A DNA stretch of 64,000 bases from Astrothelium macrocarpum (GCA_021030915.1 JAGEMR010000085.1:1-64000), one strand, 5' to 3'. Shown: positions 1-12,676, counted from the stretch's first letter. The notes: generated from the letters alone by a model not told the origin. Made by a program: numbers and translations.

Positions 1-25
1 TTGAGTTATTTAATTTTAAATTTTG

Positions 26-126
26 GTGGTGAGGTGTGCACGACGTGGGACCGTGCACGAGGTGGTGAACTCTCCTAGGAGTTTTGCCGGCAGCGTGCAC
101 GTGCCTGCAGCGTGCACGCTCACCAC
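26..126. repeat. Symmetric GC-rich inverted-repeat (foldback) element
   Basis: A 101-base GC-rich island sits in AT-rich DNA. Its ends are inverted copies: GTGGTGAG at 26-33 and CTCACCAC at 119-126, each followed inward by a GTGCACG core, with a one- or two-base difference between the arms. GTGCACG occurs four times in the island. A perfect 10-base palindrome, CTCCTAGGAG (72-81), lies exactly at the centre. The symmetry suggests a miniature foldback or MITE-like element, or a palindromic protein-binding site. No clear target-site duplication is visible at its borders and I saw no second copy in the window. Confidence 0.6.
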
Positions 127-1379
127 TATAAAAATCTACCATATTAAAGCACTTATTTTTCAACCATATATAGATATTTTTATTTTAAATTTAGAAAATT
201 AATTGATAGTATCTATATGAAACGTTTCGCTATAGATCAAAGTCTTCTAAATGGCGTGGTCGCCTAATACTGCGCCCTAATTTGATTTTTATAATTTCTA
301 TTATTTTTTATTTTATAACAATCTCAGATACCGAATTCAATATCTCTGTTTTAATAATCTATTTCTTCTTTTTTTTAGATCTTTTTTCTGATGTTTTAAT
401 TTCTAATAAAAATTATGCCGTAATTTCTTTCTATTCTTTTTTCGCCTTTCGTATAATCTTTTGATTAGCCTTTTATTTTATTTTCTCAAATCTCTTTCTT
501 TTTCATTCAATCTTTCATTTTTAAAATTGTCATTTTTTTAATATCTTTTTTATAATATATTATTCAGATTATTATTATTTATCAATTTATCGAATTTATT
601 CCGTTTAATTTTTTTATTTTTAAAATTATAAAACGCGTTTAATTTTTTTAGAATTAATCCAGATTATTTTTTTTTCATTTTCAATATGGATTTTTTTAAT
701 CAGAATTTTATCATGAAATTTTTATTTTTTCTGAATTTTGATATATTCATTAATCTATATTTATTAATATTTTAAAATAATATTTTCTGCGGTTATTATC
801 TCATATTTATAAAAAAAAATTTTATTAATAATATTAATTATTTTTATACGAATAAATTATTTTATTCTTCTTCAATTATTTTCAAAAATATCTGAAAATG
901 ATTTTTTTAAATTATTTAAAATAGGCCGATCTGATAATATCAATTAATTAAATATAATTTCTGAATAAAACGGTATTAAATCTATTTTAATTCAATCATT
1001 CATAATATTATATTCATTAAAAATTTTAATAAAAATAAATCAGAATAAATTAAAAAAATCTTTTTAAAATAAAATAATATTTCTATTAATAATATAAATT
1101 CAATTTTATAATTTTTATAAATATCAAATAATTAAAATATTGAAAAAATTAATATCAAAAGATTATAATCAATATATTAAATAAAATAGAAAAATGATTA
1201 TTAATATACGATTTTTAATATATTAATGAAAAAATTTCAGATTAAAATAATTATTATAATTATTCAATTAAAAAAATTTCTAATATCTATTATTATCAGT
1301 TTTTTTATATATTATTTTATTAAAAATATTGATAAATCATTCAAATACTAATTTCTCATTTATAAAATCAGAAATTATA
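127..1379. other. AT-rich gene-less stretch
   Basis: Very AT-rich with long runs of A and T and frequent TpA. No reading frame with recognisable protein character was found. The 60-codon frame at 282-464 is phenylalanine/isoleucine low-complexity sequence and not credible as a gene. Confidence 0.6.
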
Positions 1380-1780
1380 TTTATAAAATTTCTGCTGGTG
1401 TCACCGATTTAGGAAATGACAGTTGCTTAATAAGGTAATAGAGTCCAATTTGTCAGCTATCGGCGTTGGTTATTAAGATGGGCCTAGTTCGGAGTTGGGC
1501 TGTGGCACAGCAGTTCCGTAGTCTCTCGCTGTTTTAACATCTCTCAGTACTGTCCACCTCACGTCTCATCACGACATCAAATAAAATCTCTTGATTGGCT
1601 TTCATGTCTTCGTCGAGAATTGTAAAATGTCAAATATGGGTTCAGCTCGCTACAATATGTCCAGGCCTCCCATTTTCTCATCAAAATCCGCCTAGGTCTG
1701 AGAATCTTTGATATACACACAAAATATGCATCGATTCATATCATATCATCGGCAGTGATAATTCTGAAGAAAATGATCAA
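1380..1780. other. Less mutated island of unknown nature
   Basis: Base composition rises abruptly to near-balanced, with little homopolymer AT. No credible open frame is seen on either strand. It could be a solo LTR, a promoter/leader segment of the decayed minus-strand frame that follows (1808-2158), or a remnant of a non-coding repeat. No long direct or inverted terminal repeats were found by eye. Confidence 0.3.
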
Positions 1781-1807
1781 TCGTAATCGGTTTATCAAAT
1801 CAGGCAT

Positions 1808-2158
1808 TCATTTCGTCAGATAGGATATATTTACTATTCTACAATAAAGAGCTAGGAAATCGATCGATTCATCAGCGCTTTTCAGTCTACATCTCGTTAT
1901 TTCTCTTTCAGGCATACCACCGCACGGTGCATTCTGTCTGCCTGCCAGAAAAGCCGAGCGGCGATCATGGATTACTATCGCTGCGACCTGAATCGGCGCT
2001 GTTTCGACCTTTCGATTCCGTCCACTGATGGAGACATGAATCACGTTAGACTTCCTCCATCCTCCGCCAAAATGGGCACGGGCAGCTACATCGTGCATGC
2101 ATAACCCGATGTCTCCAAATAGACTCCCCTCATATCTGCAATTCTCGCCGATCTCCAA
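1808..2158 (-). pseudogene. Decayed reading frame of unknown function
   Basis: A 116-codon minus-strand frame with mixed, protein-like composition (glycine, arginine, charged residues) in a moderately GC region, unlike the low-complexity frames around it. It contains segments such as ARAHFGGGWRKSNVIH and APIQVAAIVIHDRRSAF. In the same strand upstream (to about 2270) protein-like sequence continues with stops. I recognise no family. It may be the 3' part of a RIP-mutated gene or simply an island that escaped mutation. Confidence 0.35.
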
Positions 2159-2641
2159 TAAAAATTAGCAGGCCAGAGTATTGCCATTAAAAGTTCTAAT
2201 ACCGAGATCATATCACAAAACCCCGTATCTGAATTGAGATCATAAATGCATTCTTGTCTAATTTTCATTTTTGATATTGATAGAACGATTGATTCAGAGG
2301 ACTGGATCTGGATATGCAGCCGTCAGTGGAGAGTTGATCGTAACGCCCAAACTTCTGAAATCGTCGAATTGTGCCGTATCCCACGCATGAATTCAATTTA
2401 ATACGCCAGAGACGCAGGAATGGTCTGATGGATGTCGGGGCGGAGGCGCGAAATCATGATACGAGGCGAAAAAATGACAAAAAAATTGTGTATTTAAATC
2501 TCTCATCAGCCCTCTTTTTTCATATCCAGAAAATACGATATTTTTCGATTATTTATGTCTGAATTTGTGGCATTAATTATGATAGTCATATTTATAATAT
2601 CTCGATAATCTTTTTACGTCTTGATTGAAAATGCCGTTAAT

Positions 2642-2690
2642 CGGATGAAATTTTATATAGGCCCTTCCATCAAACGCCAAATTTCATCCG
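2642..2690. repeat. Perfect 12-base inverted repeat
   Basis: CGGATGAAATTT at 2642-2653 is repeated in inverted orientation as AAATTTCATCCG at 2679-2690, with a 25-base spacer. It lies in a gene-less stretch (2270-3173) that otherwise holds only a 63-codon frame at 2371-2562 of doubtful value. It could be a hairpin or a protein-binding site; no function is apparent. Confidence 0.45.
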
Positions 2691-3173
2691 AATCGAGGCA
2701 AAAGCTGGCCTCTGGCCTTTATACCAGCGGTATTACCGCAAAGGAGAGTAAATTGAATAGATTATCGTAGGACGAGACATTTCAGCGAGTATCGAAGGAG
2801 GACGATGGTATCTGGTCAGGTGTCGACGTCCCCGTCGGGACTGATCATCAAACGACAAATAAATTCTTCGGATTTCCGAAATTCAATTCATATATTTATT
2901 TATAATTCACGTATTTTAACTGACGATTTAAAAGGAGATATTAATAATAATAAAGAATTAGAACGGTCTTCTTTTTAATCAATAATTCAGTCTCATATCA
3001 TAAATATAATATTATTTTCGGAATAGAAATCTCCAATAGAGAAATTTATTTAATAATTAATTCTATAAATTGAAATTATTGAGATCAGTAATGAATTATA
3101 ATAACAAAGATTATCAAAAATACTATTATCAATATACATCCATTTGAGCGATTTAAAACCGGAAAAGAATATT

Positions 3174-3677
3174 AATTCAAAAACGATTGCCAAAAAACGG
3201 AAATTGGATTAATTATATTCTGATAATGTTTATCGCCAAACTGACGAATATCATGATTCCCGTGGTGAGGACCGCGGAGGAAGCACAGATCTCTTATAGA
3301 GGAAATACCGCGGAATGATCGGTTCTCATAAAATCTTCTCCAACGATCCTTGATTACCAATTTCAATTCCGAACGATTCTGATTCGGATAGCGTTTCCTC
3401 CTATAATACGGACGAGAAGCCTTTCAATCCAAAAGAGATTGCCGAATAATGGAAATTCTATCAAATAGATTCCGATAAAAATTCTTTCTAAATCTATAAA
3501 CGTCATAAATACGACGGCGAAAATTACGAAAGAAACGTAGATCTCTCATAAAAAGAATATTACGAAATGTTCGATTCTCACGAAATCTTTTTTGATAGCC
3601 CTTGATCGTCCGTCATCCAGACATATAACGATTTTGATACGACCGACATTGCCTTCTTTGATACAGACGAAAAATCT
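3174..3677 (+). repeat. Two-copy in-frame 252-base direct repeat
   Basis: The GATCTCT motif at 3288 recurs at 3540, exactly 252 bases away (84 codons), and neighbouring codons align on both sides in the same frame. The copies have diverged mainly by transitions. This is an internal coding duplication within the decayed gene at 3174-3983. Confidence 0.55.
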
Positions 3678-3983
3678 TCGTTCGCGATTTCATACCGACC
3701 CCCCTCCCTTATTCAAGCGCCCGCCCGTCCTTTGAACGGTCTGATAATAAAGACCCCCAACCGTCTCGCGAAGGCCGTGATATATACAGACAGAATAGAT
3801 CCTTTTACGATGATCCGTAATCCGGAGAACGTGAGACGTATAATCCCGTACCGCAGATAACAGAATAGGTAATAGAATAGCCAAAACCGCCGTTATTCTA
3901 CTTCCACGTCTGATATAAAAAAGTCCGCTCTAGACGTACCGATTCCGAAAATCTTAATATCAACCGAAATATTCTTCATATAA
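3174..3983 (+). pseudogene. Decayed gene with an internal 84-residue duplication
   Basis: One plus-strand frame runs 269 codons, interrupted by TAA/TAG/TGA codons all one transition away from CAA, CAG, CGA or TGG, with no frameshift. Two consecutive copies of an 84-codon unit are visible (about 3174-3425 and 3426-3677). Both carry an AK/KEIA-type start, a D-L-S/L-stop-R/K-E/K-Y block, an SHK/EIF block and an acidic NDSDSD/NDFDTTD tail ending in TDEK. The 3' third is basic and proline/arginine-rich (for example IQAPARPLNGLIIKTPNRL), like a disordered tail. I recognise no family. RIP is the simplest explanation for the stops. Confidence 0.5.
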
Positions 3984-5909
3984 AATGACTCGTTATAGAT
4001 CAGTATCAAAATAAACCCTATATAATTAGAAGAATTATATAATAAAATATAGAATGATAATGATAATCATTAAAAAATTAATACGTTCGATAATGATGGG
4101 AATTTTTGACAGAGAGATATTATATGAATAAAATGGACGAAAAAGGAAATTGAAAATCTGATTAGATTAAAAAAAAAAGGTCAATCATAAAATACCATTA
4201 AAAAATAATTTTTTTATAAAAATTTGGCAATATTACAAATATATTATAATTTAAAATACGATAAAAAAAAAATATCAAATTAATTTAAATTTATAAAAAT
4301 ATAATCTAATTATAAAATAAAAAAATATCTTCTGATTAAAAAAAATATGATATATATAGGAGTCCGATTTCATCAATCAAAATATATTTTAATAAATATC
4401 TAATTTTTCAAATCTACGATAGAATCAAATCTTTTCCTATCTTCGAAGTGGTTGGATTGCAGATTTTCCTTTGAGATATATGACTATTTTTCATTCATGA
4501 TTTATCTCAAATTTTCGCGATTTTGAGATCCAATCCGATTTTCGTTTTATAATTTATTAAAAATCGGATTGAAATAATTCGATATTTTAATAATTGGTAT
4601 TGAATAATAGCGATTTTTCAGATTTAAATTAGCCGTAATCAAATATATAATGAATGAATTATACGAGGGTCTTTTAGATAGATGGCCAAATTAATTGATC
4701 AATGGAAATGAAAATATAATACCATTTATTATGATATATTATAATATATATTTCCGTATCAAATTATATCTATAATTGATTAATTTTTTTAAATAGAATT
4801 AAAATTTATTTTCGAAAATATTCATTTGTTATTTATCGAGATCGATTTTCAGATATATTTTTCCTTGTCATAATTAGAAGATATGTGTATACGCGAATAT
4901 ACGTATTTGATGGATGGTTGTGACGAGGATATGGAGAGTACCCCCTGAACCAGTCCCTGTACCTTGGTTGATACGTTAATATCAGCCCCCACGAAATTAG
5001 AATTGAACTATATCCAATTTGATCTTTCCTTCAAAATATTGTTTACCGGAAATCGTCCCTTACGCCACTTATTTCCGGTTTTTTATTAAGGTCTATTCGA
5101 TTTTCAATTTTCAGTCGAATATGATGAAAAATAGTCAAATAATTATATACATTCCATTTCATTTTATATATATTTGATAAAATAAGAATTTCCATCGATA
5201 TCTGATTTATATAATATTCTAATAGCTGCCGGATCGGGGTCTAATCATATGATCAATAACACTGTCGGTTTTTTTGATCCCGATTTTGATCAATTGTAAA
5301 AAAGTCAGAAAGGGATTTTATTTTTCGGCGATATAAAAATATTCGTCTCACGATTATATGAATTTTTATATATCAATAAGAAGGCGGTGGAGGATATAGG
5401 GCCGCTTTTTTGTGGAAGAATGAGAATTTGATATGACAAATTAACGTTGGATAGAAATTTGCCATCAAAAATAGCGACGATTTATGAAATTCTACATAAA
5501 TAGAAATAAATATTATTCAATCAATAGATTTCTGAATATCGGCCCTTTTTTAAGAATTTTTATATTTGCGATTTTAACGGTGATGAATCGGATCAGATCT
5601 GATGGATTTCCATTCTCAATATGCATACGGGATATCTTAATTATCAAATAAACCCCTGATTTGCCCAGTCTTATACCAAATTGACACCTTATGAAGTCAA
5701 TTGAATAACGTATATATCATATATTCCAAAAATGCCCTCGTATATATTCGGTCCATTTCCACCTGCGTCAGAATGATTATATGGGTGGATTCCATAATAA
5801 CACCTAAAATGAAATAATATTTGAATAAAAATTTTGATATTACGATCGTTTAATATTTATGTATTTCATTTTCAGATAATCAGTATTTTTTTATCATTAT
5901 TTCTGCCGA
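3984..5909. other. AT-rich gene-less stretch with one hairpin
   Basis: No credible coding frame. A near-balanced patch at 4910-5100 contains a perfect 9-base inverted repeat, ACCGGAAAT (5045-5053) and ATTTCCGGT (5071-5079), followed by a T-run. Nothing else was identified. Confidence 0.5.
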
Positions 5910-6326
5910 TTGAATATTTTCGTATCTGTTAATCAGAAATCAGTCCAGCGGAAAATGATTATGAATATACACGAAGGAATTAATATACCATTCAATACCA
6001 GATCATATTTTCTAGATCTTCCAATCAAATTCCGTCTAATAATTTACAATTATCTGCTGAATTTTGATGGAATAGATTGGTGGCTTAAACGTAGAATTCG
6101 AAAAATTGGACGATTAGAAATACCAACTCCTCGGCCAGACCGCCAAACCCCTTCTATCATACTCGTTAATAAAATAATCTTCCAAAAAGCGGAATCTATG
6201 CTATTAGTCAAACGGCTTTTCATTTCATATCTCACGCCCTTCCCATTCTCTTTTACTGATATTATCAATCCAGATTTATTACAGCACATTCGTAAAATAA
6301 CATTATCAATCTCAAATCTAAAATAG
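5910..6326 (+). pseudogene. F-box/2EXR-like protein, N-terminal fragment
   Basis: The frame is open from 5910 (a TTG); the first sensible ATG codons are about 45 bases further in. The core reads FLDLPIKFRLIIYNYLLNF, followed by a PSIILVNKIIFQKAESMLL helix and a HIRKITLSIS segment. That order resembles the large fungal group of F-box-like/2EXR or DUF7730-like proteins (FxxLPxExRxxIYxxLL, LLLVNRQIxxEA, HVRRLTL). Members are usually over 250 residues, so this 138-codon frame is truncated; its TAG is one transition from CAG, and AT-rich sequence follows. Family assignment is by pattern only. These proteins are thought to act in ubiquitin ligase substrate recognition, but many are uncharacterised. 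Confidence 0.5.
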
Positions 6327-6999
6327 TCGGAAAATATAATATATTTTCATTTGAATTTTGAATTAATTCATTCAAATAAAAGATAATAACTGATTCGGAA
6401 TATTATAAATTATGATCAATTTTTTATCAGAAAAATACCATTTCATATTCAAGGCGATCTAATATATCGATTATTTACAGATTTTAAAAGATAAATTCTG
6501 GATTCAGATTTTGATGGTAAAATTTTTAATGAATATCGTTTATAATCTGAAAATCTATAATAATGGTATAATATTCAGAAACTGATTCTTCATTTTACCC
6601 CTTCTATGATTAATCATTTTTGGAAAAAGTATTAATCATATATTGGCGAAGATTGATATATTTGCCATTTATATAATGAATTTCATAATCTTTTCTTTAA
6701 TAATAATTTGAAATTGAAATTTTTCAATATTTTTATCGAAGATAATATTTTTAAATATATAAAAAATAGAATTTATCAATCATTCAAATTCCAATATCTG
6801 AAAATAGATTTTGATTTTGACTATTAAATATTAGATTTATAAATCTGAAATGAAATTTGGAATCTTTTTCAATTCTTTTTTAAATATATTATTTATATTT
6901 TAATTATTTTATAATTCAAATTTTCGTATAATTTCAATCGATTTAAATTTAATAATTTTTAAAATAATTATAAAAAGAAATAAAAAATAAATCGTAAAA
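6327..6999. other. AT-rich gene-less stretch
   Basis: Possibly the RIP-degraded 3' continuation of the F-box-like frame that ends at 6326, but no readable protein sequence remains. Nothing else is seen. Confidence 0.4.
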
Positions 7000-7444
7000 A
7001 AATAGGTCATAAAAAGATAAATTTTAAAAAGGGATACATTATAAACAGATAAATCTTGCGGATTTTTCATTTATATAAAGATCTATAATAGGGAGAAATA
7101 TTATAAGAAGATAATATTTGCGGATATTTAAATTATATAAAAATCGACCGTAAGGAGACACGGACCGTGAGAAGATTTTGGCCTTATAGAAATGAATCTC
7201 ACGGATATTCAGGCCATATGAAGATAGTCCATAAAGAATTACGAGCCATAGGGAATATTACCGTAAAAGAATGGGTCTTACGGATACATAAGCTGTTTGG
7301 AGATAGGCCTTGCGGACACACATCCCGTATGGACATGGGCCCTGCGGATACGCAAGCCGGATGGAGACGGTCCTTGAGCCGCATGGAGATGGTCCTTGCG
7401 GACACATGAGCCGCACGGAGATGGTCCTTGCGGGCATATGACAT
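7000..7444. repeat. 32-base minisatellite with a composition gradient
   Basis: A tandem array in which the anchor GGTCC/GGCCT/GGTCT recurs at 7274, 7306, 7338, 7369, 7391 and 7423, a 32-base period with one 22-base partial unit. The right-hand units are GC-rich (GGTCCTTGCGGACACATG type). Going left, the same TGCGGA motif persists at about 7057 and 7119, but the rest of the unit has drifted to A and T. The array therefore shows a left-to-right gradient from heavily mutated to nearly clean. Open frames across it on both strands (7167-7409, 7199-7444) are a by-product of the repeat. Confidence 0.65.
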
Positions 7445-7559
7445 GAATAAAATTGGATCTAATCTAAATTGAGAATAGAGATTTATACGGAGATTTATAT
7501 TGGAAATATGTTATAAAAAAAATAAAAGAATTGGATAAAAAAAAAGTATTATATAACAA

Positions 7560-8446
7560 AAACCAAAATTGAAAAAATCTTTCAGAATTCGTAAGAATTC
7601 TTTAGATTAATATATAATAGAAATTCGTTTTAAGATAATATCCATAATATTTATCATAGGCGAAAGCCCATTATGTATCATTTTCAGAAATTTTCCGGAA
7701 ATGACGAAGATTTTCAGAAATATATTCCCAATCATGTTTCTCAAAAATAGGCCAGTGATATGTTGGATTAATAATAGAAAAGTCATCCATTAATACCTTA
7801 ATTGCAAATATTTTATGATGATTTAAATATCCAATCAAAATAATAATAAATATTTATAACCGTCAGTTATAATCAAATTTTTCGTGATAAAAGAACATAT
7901 CTTTGATGGAACCCCTTCAACGTATATAACTGAAATATAATAAAGGTCTTGAATTTCCAAAAAATTCTGAATATTTATCCAATTCTCATAATTATCAATC
8001 ATTTTAGATATACGTCCAGTATTTTATAAGGGCGAAAAGGTATTTTTATGATAAAATATTTCTAAAAATATTCTGTTGTAAATATTTTGATAATATCACG
8101 TTATAATTCGTCCTTTCTATTCCGTAAATCGTCCGTTATCAGACGAGTCCAGATTATGAATGCGAGAAATTCTATAAAAAATAGTCCCATTAACGTCATC
8201 ATTATTTCTTTGACCTTCATCTTTAATTTTATAATCAGTATCATTTCTTTTATTATTATTGTCGTTTTTTTTGTTAATATTATAATCATTGATTTTTATT
8301 ATATTATTTTTCTCAATAATATCATTAGGATATCGGATGATGGTATTCTTATTTGTCTTGACGGTTGTATTGGGAATTGGATTAGAAGAGTCATTGGTTG
8401 CGGTATTATCATCATTCCTATCTACAGCGGAGCCGTTATTGGCCAT
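7560..8446 (-). pseudogene. Decayed gene with an Asn/Asp-rich N-terminal region
   Basis: The minus strand holds a 109-codon frame (8446-8117) starting MANNGSAVDRNDDNTATND and dominated by Asn, Asp and Lys, like a disordered region. Downstream on the same strand, protein-like pieces appear in two frames, including EIQDLYYISVIYVEGVPSK and, in another frame, HWPIFEKHDWEYISENLRHF, which looks like a genuine folded segment. I infer a single RIP-damaged gene with at least one intron or frameshift. The family is not recognised. The plus-strand frames at 8087-8603 are probably antisense shadows. Confidence 0.35.
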
Positions 8447-8603
8447 GATAGAATCAAATGATATAGATTATTTAAAAGAATCGCAAATATTATCGATCAA
8501 GATTCCGTTTCCAATTATTATAATCGACGCTGAAAAAAATGATCTCGAAAATATATATAATATTTTATATATCGAAACGGAAAATATTGAAAATAATTTA
8601 TGA

Positions 8604-9958
8604 TCCTTTGAATTCATATCAGATCTGAAAATAAATCGATTATTAAAAATACATGATTCATGAAAATCATGAAATAAAAATATTTATGAAATGAATTCTT
8701 CATTTTGAATCGGAAAAGATATTATATATGATATCAAAAAATGACCAATTTATAAATGAAAATAAAGATTTTGAAAATGACCGATTTATATATAATGAAA
8801 TGGCAGATCTAGATAAATTCATATTCTTTATAAATAATATTGATGGTTTAACGGAAGAATTGTGTCTTAAATAATCTAATGGGATTGTTAAAAAATCAGA
8901 TAGTAGATGAGGTGCTGTTGGCATAATTTCAGTCTTTTTTAAATGAGAAAGATATTTTGGATCATCGATTATTTGATTATCAAAAAAAGTATTATCATCC
9001 GCAATAAAATATAAAAATAAAATAAAGATTCTGATTAATTTCGAAAAATGAAAGATAATATCAATCGATTGATATATAAAATTCAGATATTACATGATAT
9101 AATTAAAATTTAAAATAGGGCCATCTGATCGGATATCAGAATACTGCGATTGAAATAATTTTAATGATTTTTTGAATTCTATTTTTTACCAAACTGAATA
9201 TTTCTGACAGGCCATTATCTGATTATAGGCCGGTATTAGTTTAATATGTATTAAGATAATAATAATTTTATTAATATTCGAAATTCCTATATATTCTATT
9301 AGCACGATTCTGGCAAATATAATCCGATTATGTGTTTCTTATTTCAATTAATATCGGATATCTATGGTACGAATGATACGATTGATTCCGAAAGATTGAT
9401 ATCAGATAACACAAACAACAAAATCAGAAATCTCACGATCAAAATAGTATCATCAGACCCATTATATAATATATAGATTATATTTATTTATTTCTGATTC
9501 GTTTTTATAATTAGCGTCAGTCTTATATCTGGAAAAGTTTCATTATACGCGGTATATATAAGGACCCATTTATTCATGTTCAATCCGAATCTACCCGCCG
9601 GTATATCATCACGTCATGAATAGAATAATTAAATATCTATTAAGACTGAATATCGAATGTTATGGAAATCCCGGGATATTGATGGAGAATATTTAACTGG
9701 CTTTTATCAATATTCTGTCTTTTCATAATTTTCCCGTATTTTTCGTCAGATATTATATTAACGTTGTCTTTTAAATTGATAATATCTAATTTATTCGAAT
9801 TATCATTTAAATTTCTCAGTCGAATTCTTGTATATATCAGTATATCAGATGTCTCAAATATAACAAAAGTATCACAATTACGTGGGCAATTCATCAAAAT
9901 ATTTCCATTTTCAGATCTACCTTCGGTAATTCGATAGGCAGACTCTCAGGATTCTCAG
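8604..9958. other. AT-rich stretch with a weak minus-strand frame
   Basis: Mostly AT-rich. The only protein-like sequence is an 85-codon minus-strand frame at 9640-9897 (for example HQYPGISITFDIQS at its end and a charged NLNDNSNKLDIINLK middle). It could be the end of a decayed gene reading leftward, but nothing recognisable precedes it. No other feature is seen. Confidence 0.3.
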
Positions 9959-11149
9959 ATGTACGAATTCATCAAAAAGGGTTTATTCAGATGTTTGGGA
10001 TTCCGGAATCTGTATAAAAATGATATGCGAAGGGCATTTTTGGAAATCTACAAAACGCTAAATGAACTCAGTTGGGGATAAATATCGGTGCTTTTATAGG
10101 ATCTCATAGATTTCTCTGATCCTGCGTGCAATTCCCAATATGACGGTCCAAATCATGATCTTTTTCAGATCCTAATTCCTCCAATTTCTGATCCAAATTT
10201 ATTCCACGATTTATCATTTTATTTTCAATATTTCAAAATCGCGTTAGACGCAGATAATGATTAAAACCGAGATCTCCTTTTCGAAAAATAGAGACAATAT
10301 TGGTCTAATCTAAAAATATTGAAGGCCGCAATAAATCTCATACTTTTATCTCGATAATTTGAAATTCTTATATGGAACATATTCCCACATATTCGGCGTC
10401 TCTTATCAATTAATGAAAGACGAACGCTTTTTATGATTTCGATATATTATGATAGATAAGAAGACTTTTAAAAGAAATATACAAAATACGCTATATCATC
10501 CGGCCATTATCTTATTCTGGAATACGCATTCGATTTCTGGCGACCCGTCTATCCGTTTCTCAGACATCTTATCAGAAAGGCCATCTTCTATTATTATTTA
10601 GAATCATTGGATATATTATTACATCATTCATCGAATATCCAAAAGAGAAGATATAATCTATTATATATAATATGACACATAATAGAACGAAAGAGAATTG
10701 ATATGGTTGAAAATTTTTTTGACCCAGAAAGATTTTCACAAAAAAAGTCTACTGGGGGCGAGATTAAAGACCTCATATATCAGATTCAGATCGCGGTGAT
10801 AGATATCAAAATAGAAGAATTTTTTCGAAGAATCATTTATCCAAAATCCGGCGGAAAAATTAAATAGAAATATAATATCATAAAAACTGAAACTGATATC
10901 AAAAACCCACCGAAATGAAATCGAATCACATGAAAGATCCAGGACGTTTCCGACGACGAATTGCCAGATCTTGATACCATCATCGCGCCAGTCAAAAGAA
11001 CGATCAGACACAAAATCTCGACTTCCTTAAATATGAATCAATCTAATTCATTTCCAAAAACAGAACAGGTCTCGAACAACTCTTCCGATATATTAAATTC
11101 GAATAATAATAAATTCTTCCATAATTCTATCATTTTATTTCAAGACTGA
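9959..11149 (+). pseudogene. 397-codon ghost gene of unknown function
   Basis: An ATG at 9959 opens a frame that can be followed to a TGA at 11147-11149 with no frameshift. It is interrupted by 11 stops, all one transition from CAA, CAG, CGA or TGG. Long stretches are clearly protein-like: a basic, helical middle (NIFPHIRRLLSINERRTLF), an aromatic segment (EYAFDFWRPVYPFLRHLIRK) and an acidic motif near the end (VSDDELPDLDTIIAPVKRT) followed by a Ser/Asn-rich tail. The preserved frame over 1.2 kb with transition-only damage indicates RIP of a real gene. I recognise no domain. The minus-strand frame at 10736-11011 is an antisense shadow. Confidence 0.55.
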
Positions 11150-12676
11150 TTGAAGTCAGATTATATTATCATAATCAGCGACCGAAAAGAATATGAATCA
11201 AAAAGATATAAAAAGCGAAAATCTATAACAAAAACAGATTAGACTTGTAAAAAATATAAGAATCTTTAGGACAGATACCTATATTACCGGCATTATATTG
11301 GGAAAGAATTCCGTATTCCATCCATCTTTTTATGAAAACTCATTTCTCAAAAAAATATTCAAATTTAAATAAATCAATTGTATTATATATCCATTTATTC
11401 TTATATCCATATTTATCAATAATTCAGCGGAAATAAGATTCTAGAAATTAAAGATATATATATATGATTGATATAAAGAATATACGATAATGTATTATTT
11501 TTCTAATTCTGCCGTCATTATTGACTTCTGGTGATATCGTCCCAATTATTGGATGATATGTACCAGTTCCAATGATTCGTGATATATTTGTCAAATTGAA
11601 TTATTGAAAGGCCAATATAAGATTTATTATTATTATCATTAAAAGGACGAATTAAAAAATCCTCTAATTAGAATCTCGAGCTGATTTTATTATAAATGCG
11701 AAAATTATGATAATTGTATTCGTATCCATCCTCAATAATATATTATTATATTATAATATTATTTTCGACGAAATGGTCAGATTTTGCGTTCCGTAGAATG
11801 GAATGGAATCGAAAAAAATCTGATATCCTAATAGATCATTTGTGATTATCAAAAACAAATCGGAAGAAGAATTCATTTCATTATCTGGAGATTGAGAATA
11901 ATTTCGAGAGATCGTCTGGATGGCAGGGTTTAAAAAGGATTGATTATAATAAAATACAACCGAATAATATGATAAAAATAATGACGTAAATTATTTATAA
12001 AATCATTTATCAAAATATCTATTTTATATTAGATTTAATGAAATTGGATTATTAAAAAAATTATTTTATTAAATTGGTTATTATAAATAAAAAATTAATA
12101 ATAAAAAAGATATAAAAAAATATCCCAAATTGATATATTTTTTATTATTAAAAATATATTATATATGATTTTAATTATAAAAATTACGATAAATTATATT
12201 TTTTGAATTTTTGATTAAATTATTTATAAAAATTATTAATATAAATAAATAATTTTGGATTACAGATTTTTATTAATTATATATTAAAATGCTGATATAT
12301 TTCTGAATATCGTATTCTATTTTATAATATATAAATTATAAAATATATTATAAATTATTTAATATTTTATTATTTATTGATAATTTTTTATTGATTTTTA
12401 ATCATATTATTAAATTCAAATTTCATTTATATGAATAAAAAAATTGGATTTTTTTAATTTATTCATTAATCAATAAAATTATTATTTTATTGATCTTTTT
12501 TGAAAATGGCGGTTATAATTATGATATCATTTTCATTATTCATAATTTCAGATTCTGATAATATTTTTAATAATCATATTTAAAATGAATAGATAACAGA
12601 TATCGATGATATTATAAAAAATGAAAAAAAAAATTCTAAAAATACTGATAAGAAGATTATAAAAAATGTATTCTGA
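11150..12676. other. AT-rich gene-less stretch
   Basis: A slightly less AT-rich part (to about 11950) contains only short fragments. 12000-12500 is nearly pure A/T. No supported feature. Confidence 0.5.

Noticed and set aside
5041..5090. Hairpin followed by a T-run, like an intrinsic terminator
   Set aside because: Rho-independent terminators are bacterial; here no gene ends nearby and the context is fungal. It is recorded only as a hairpin in the gene-less stretch.
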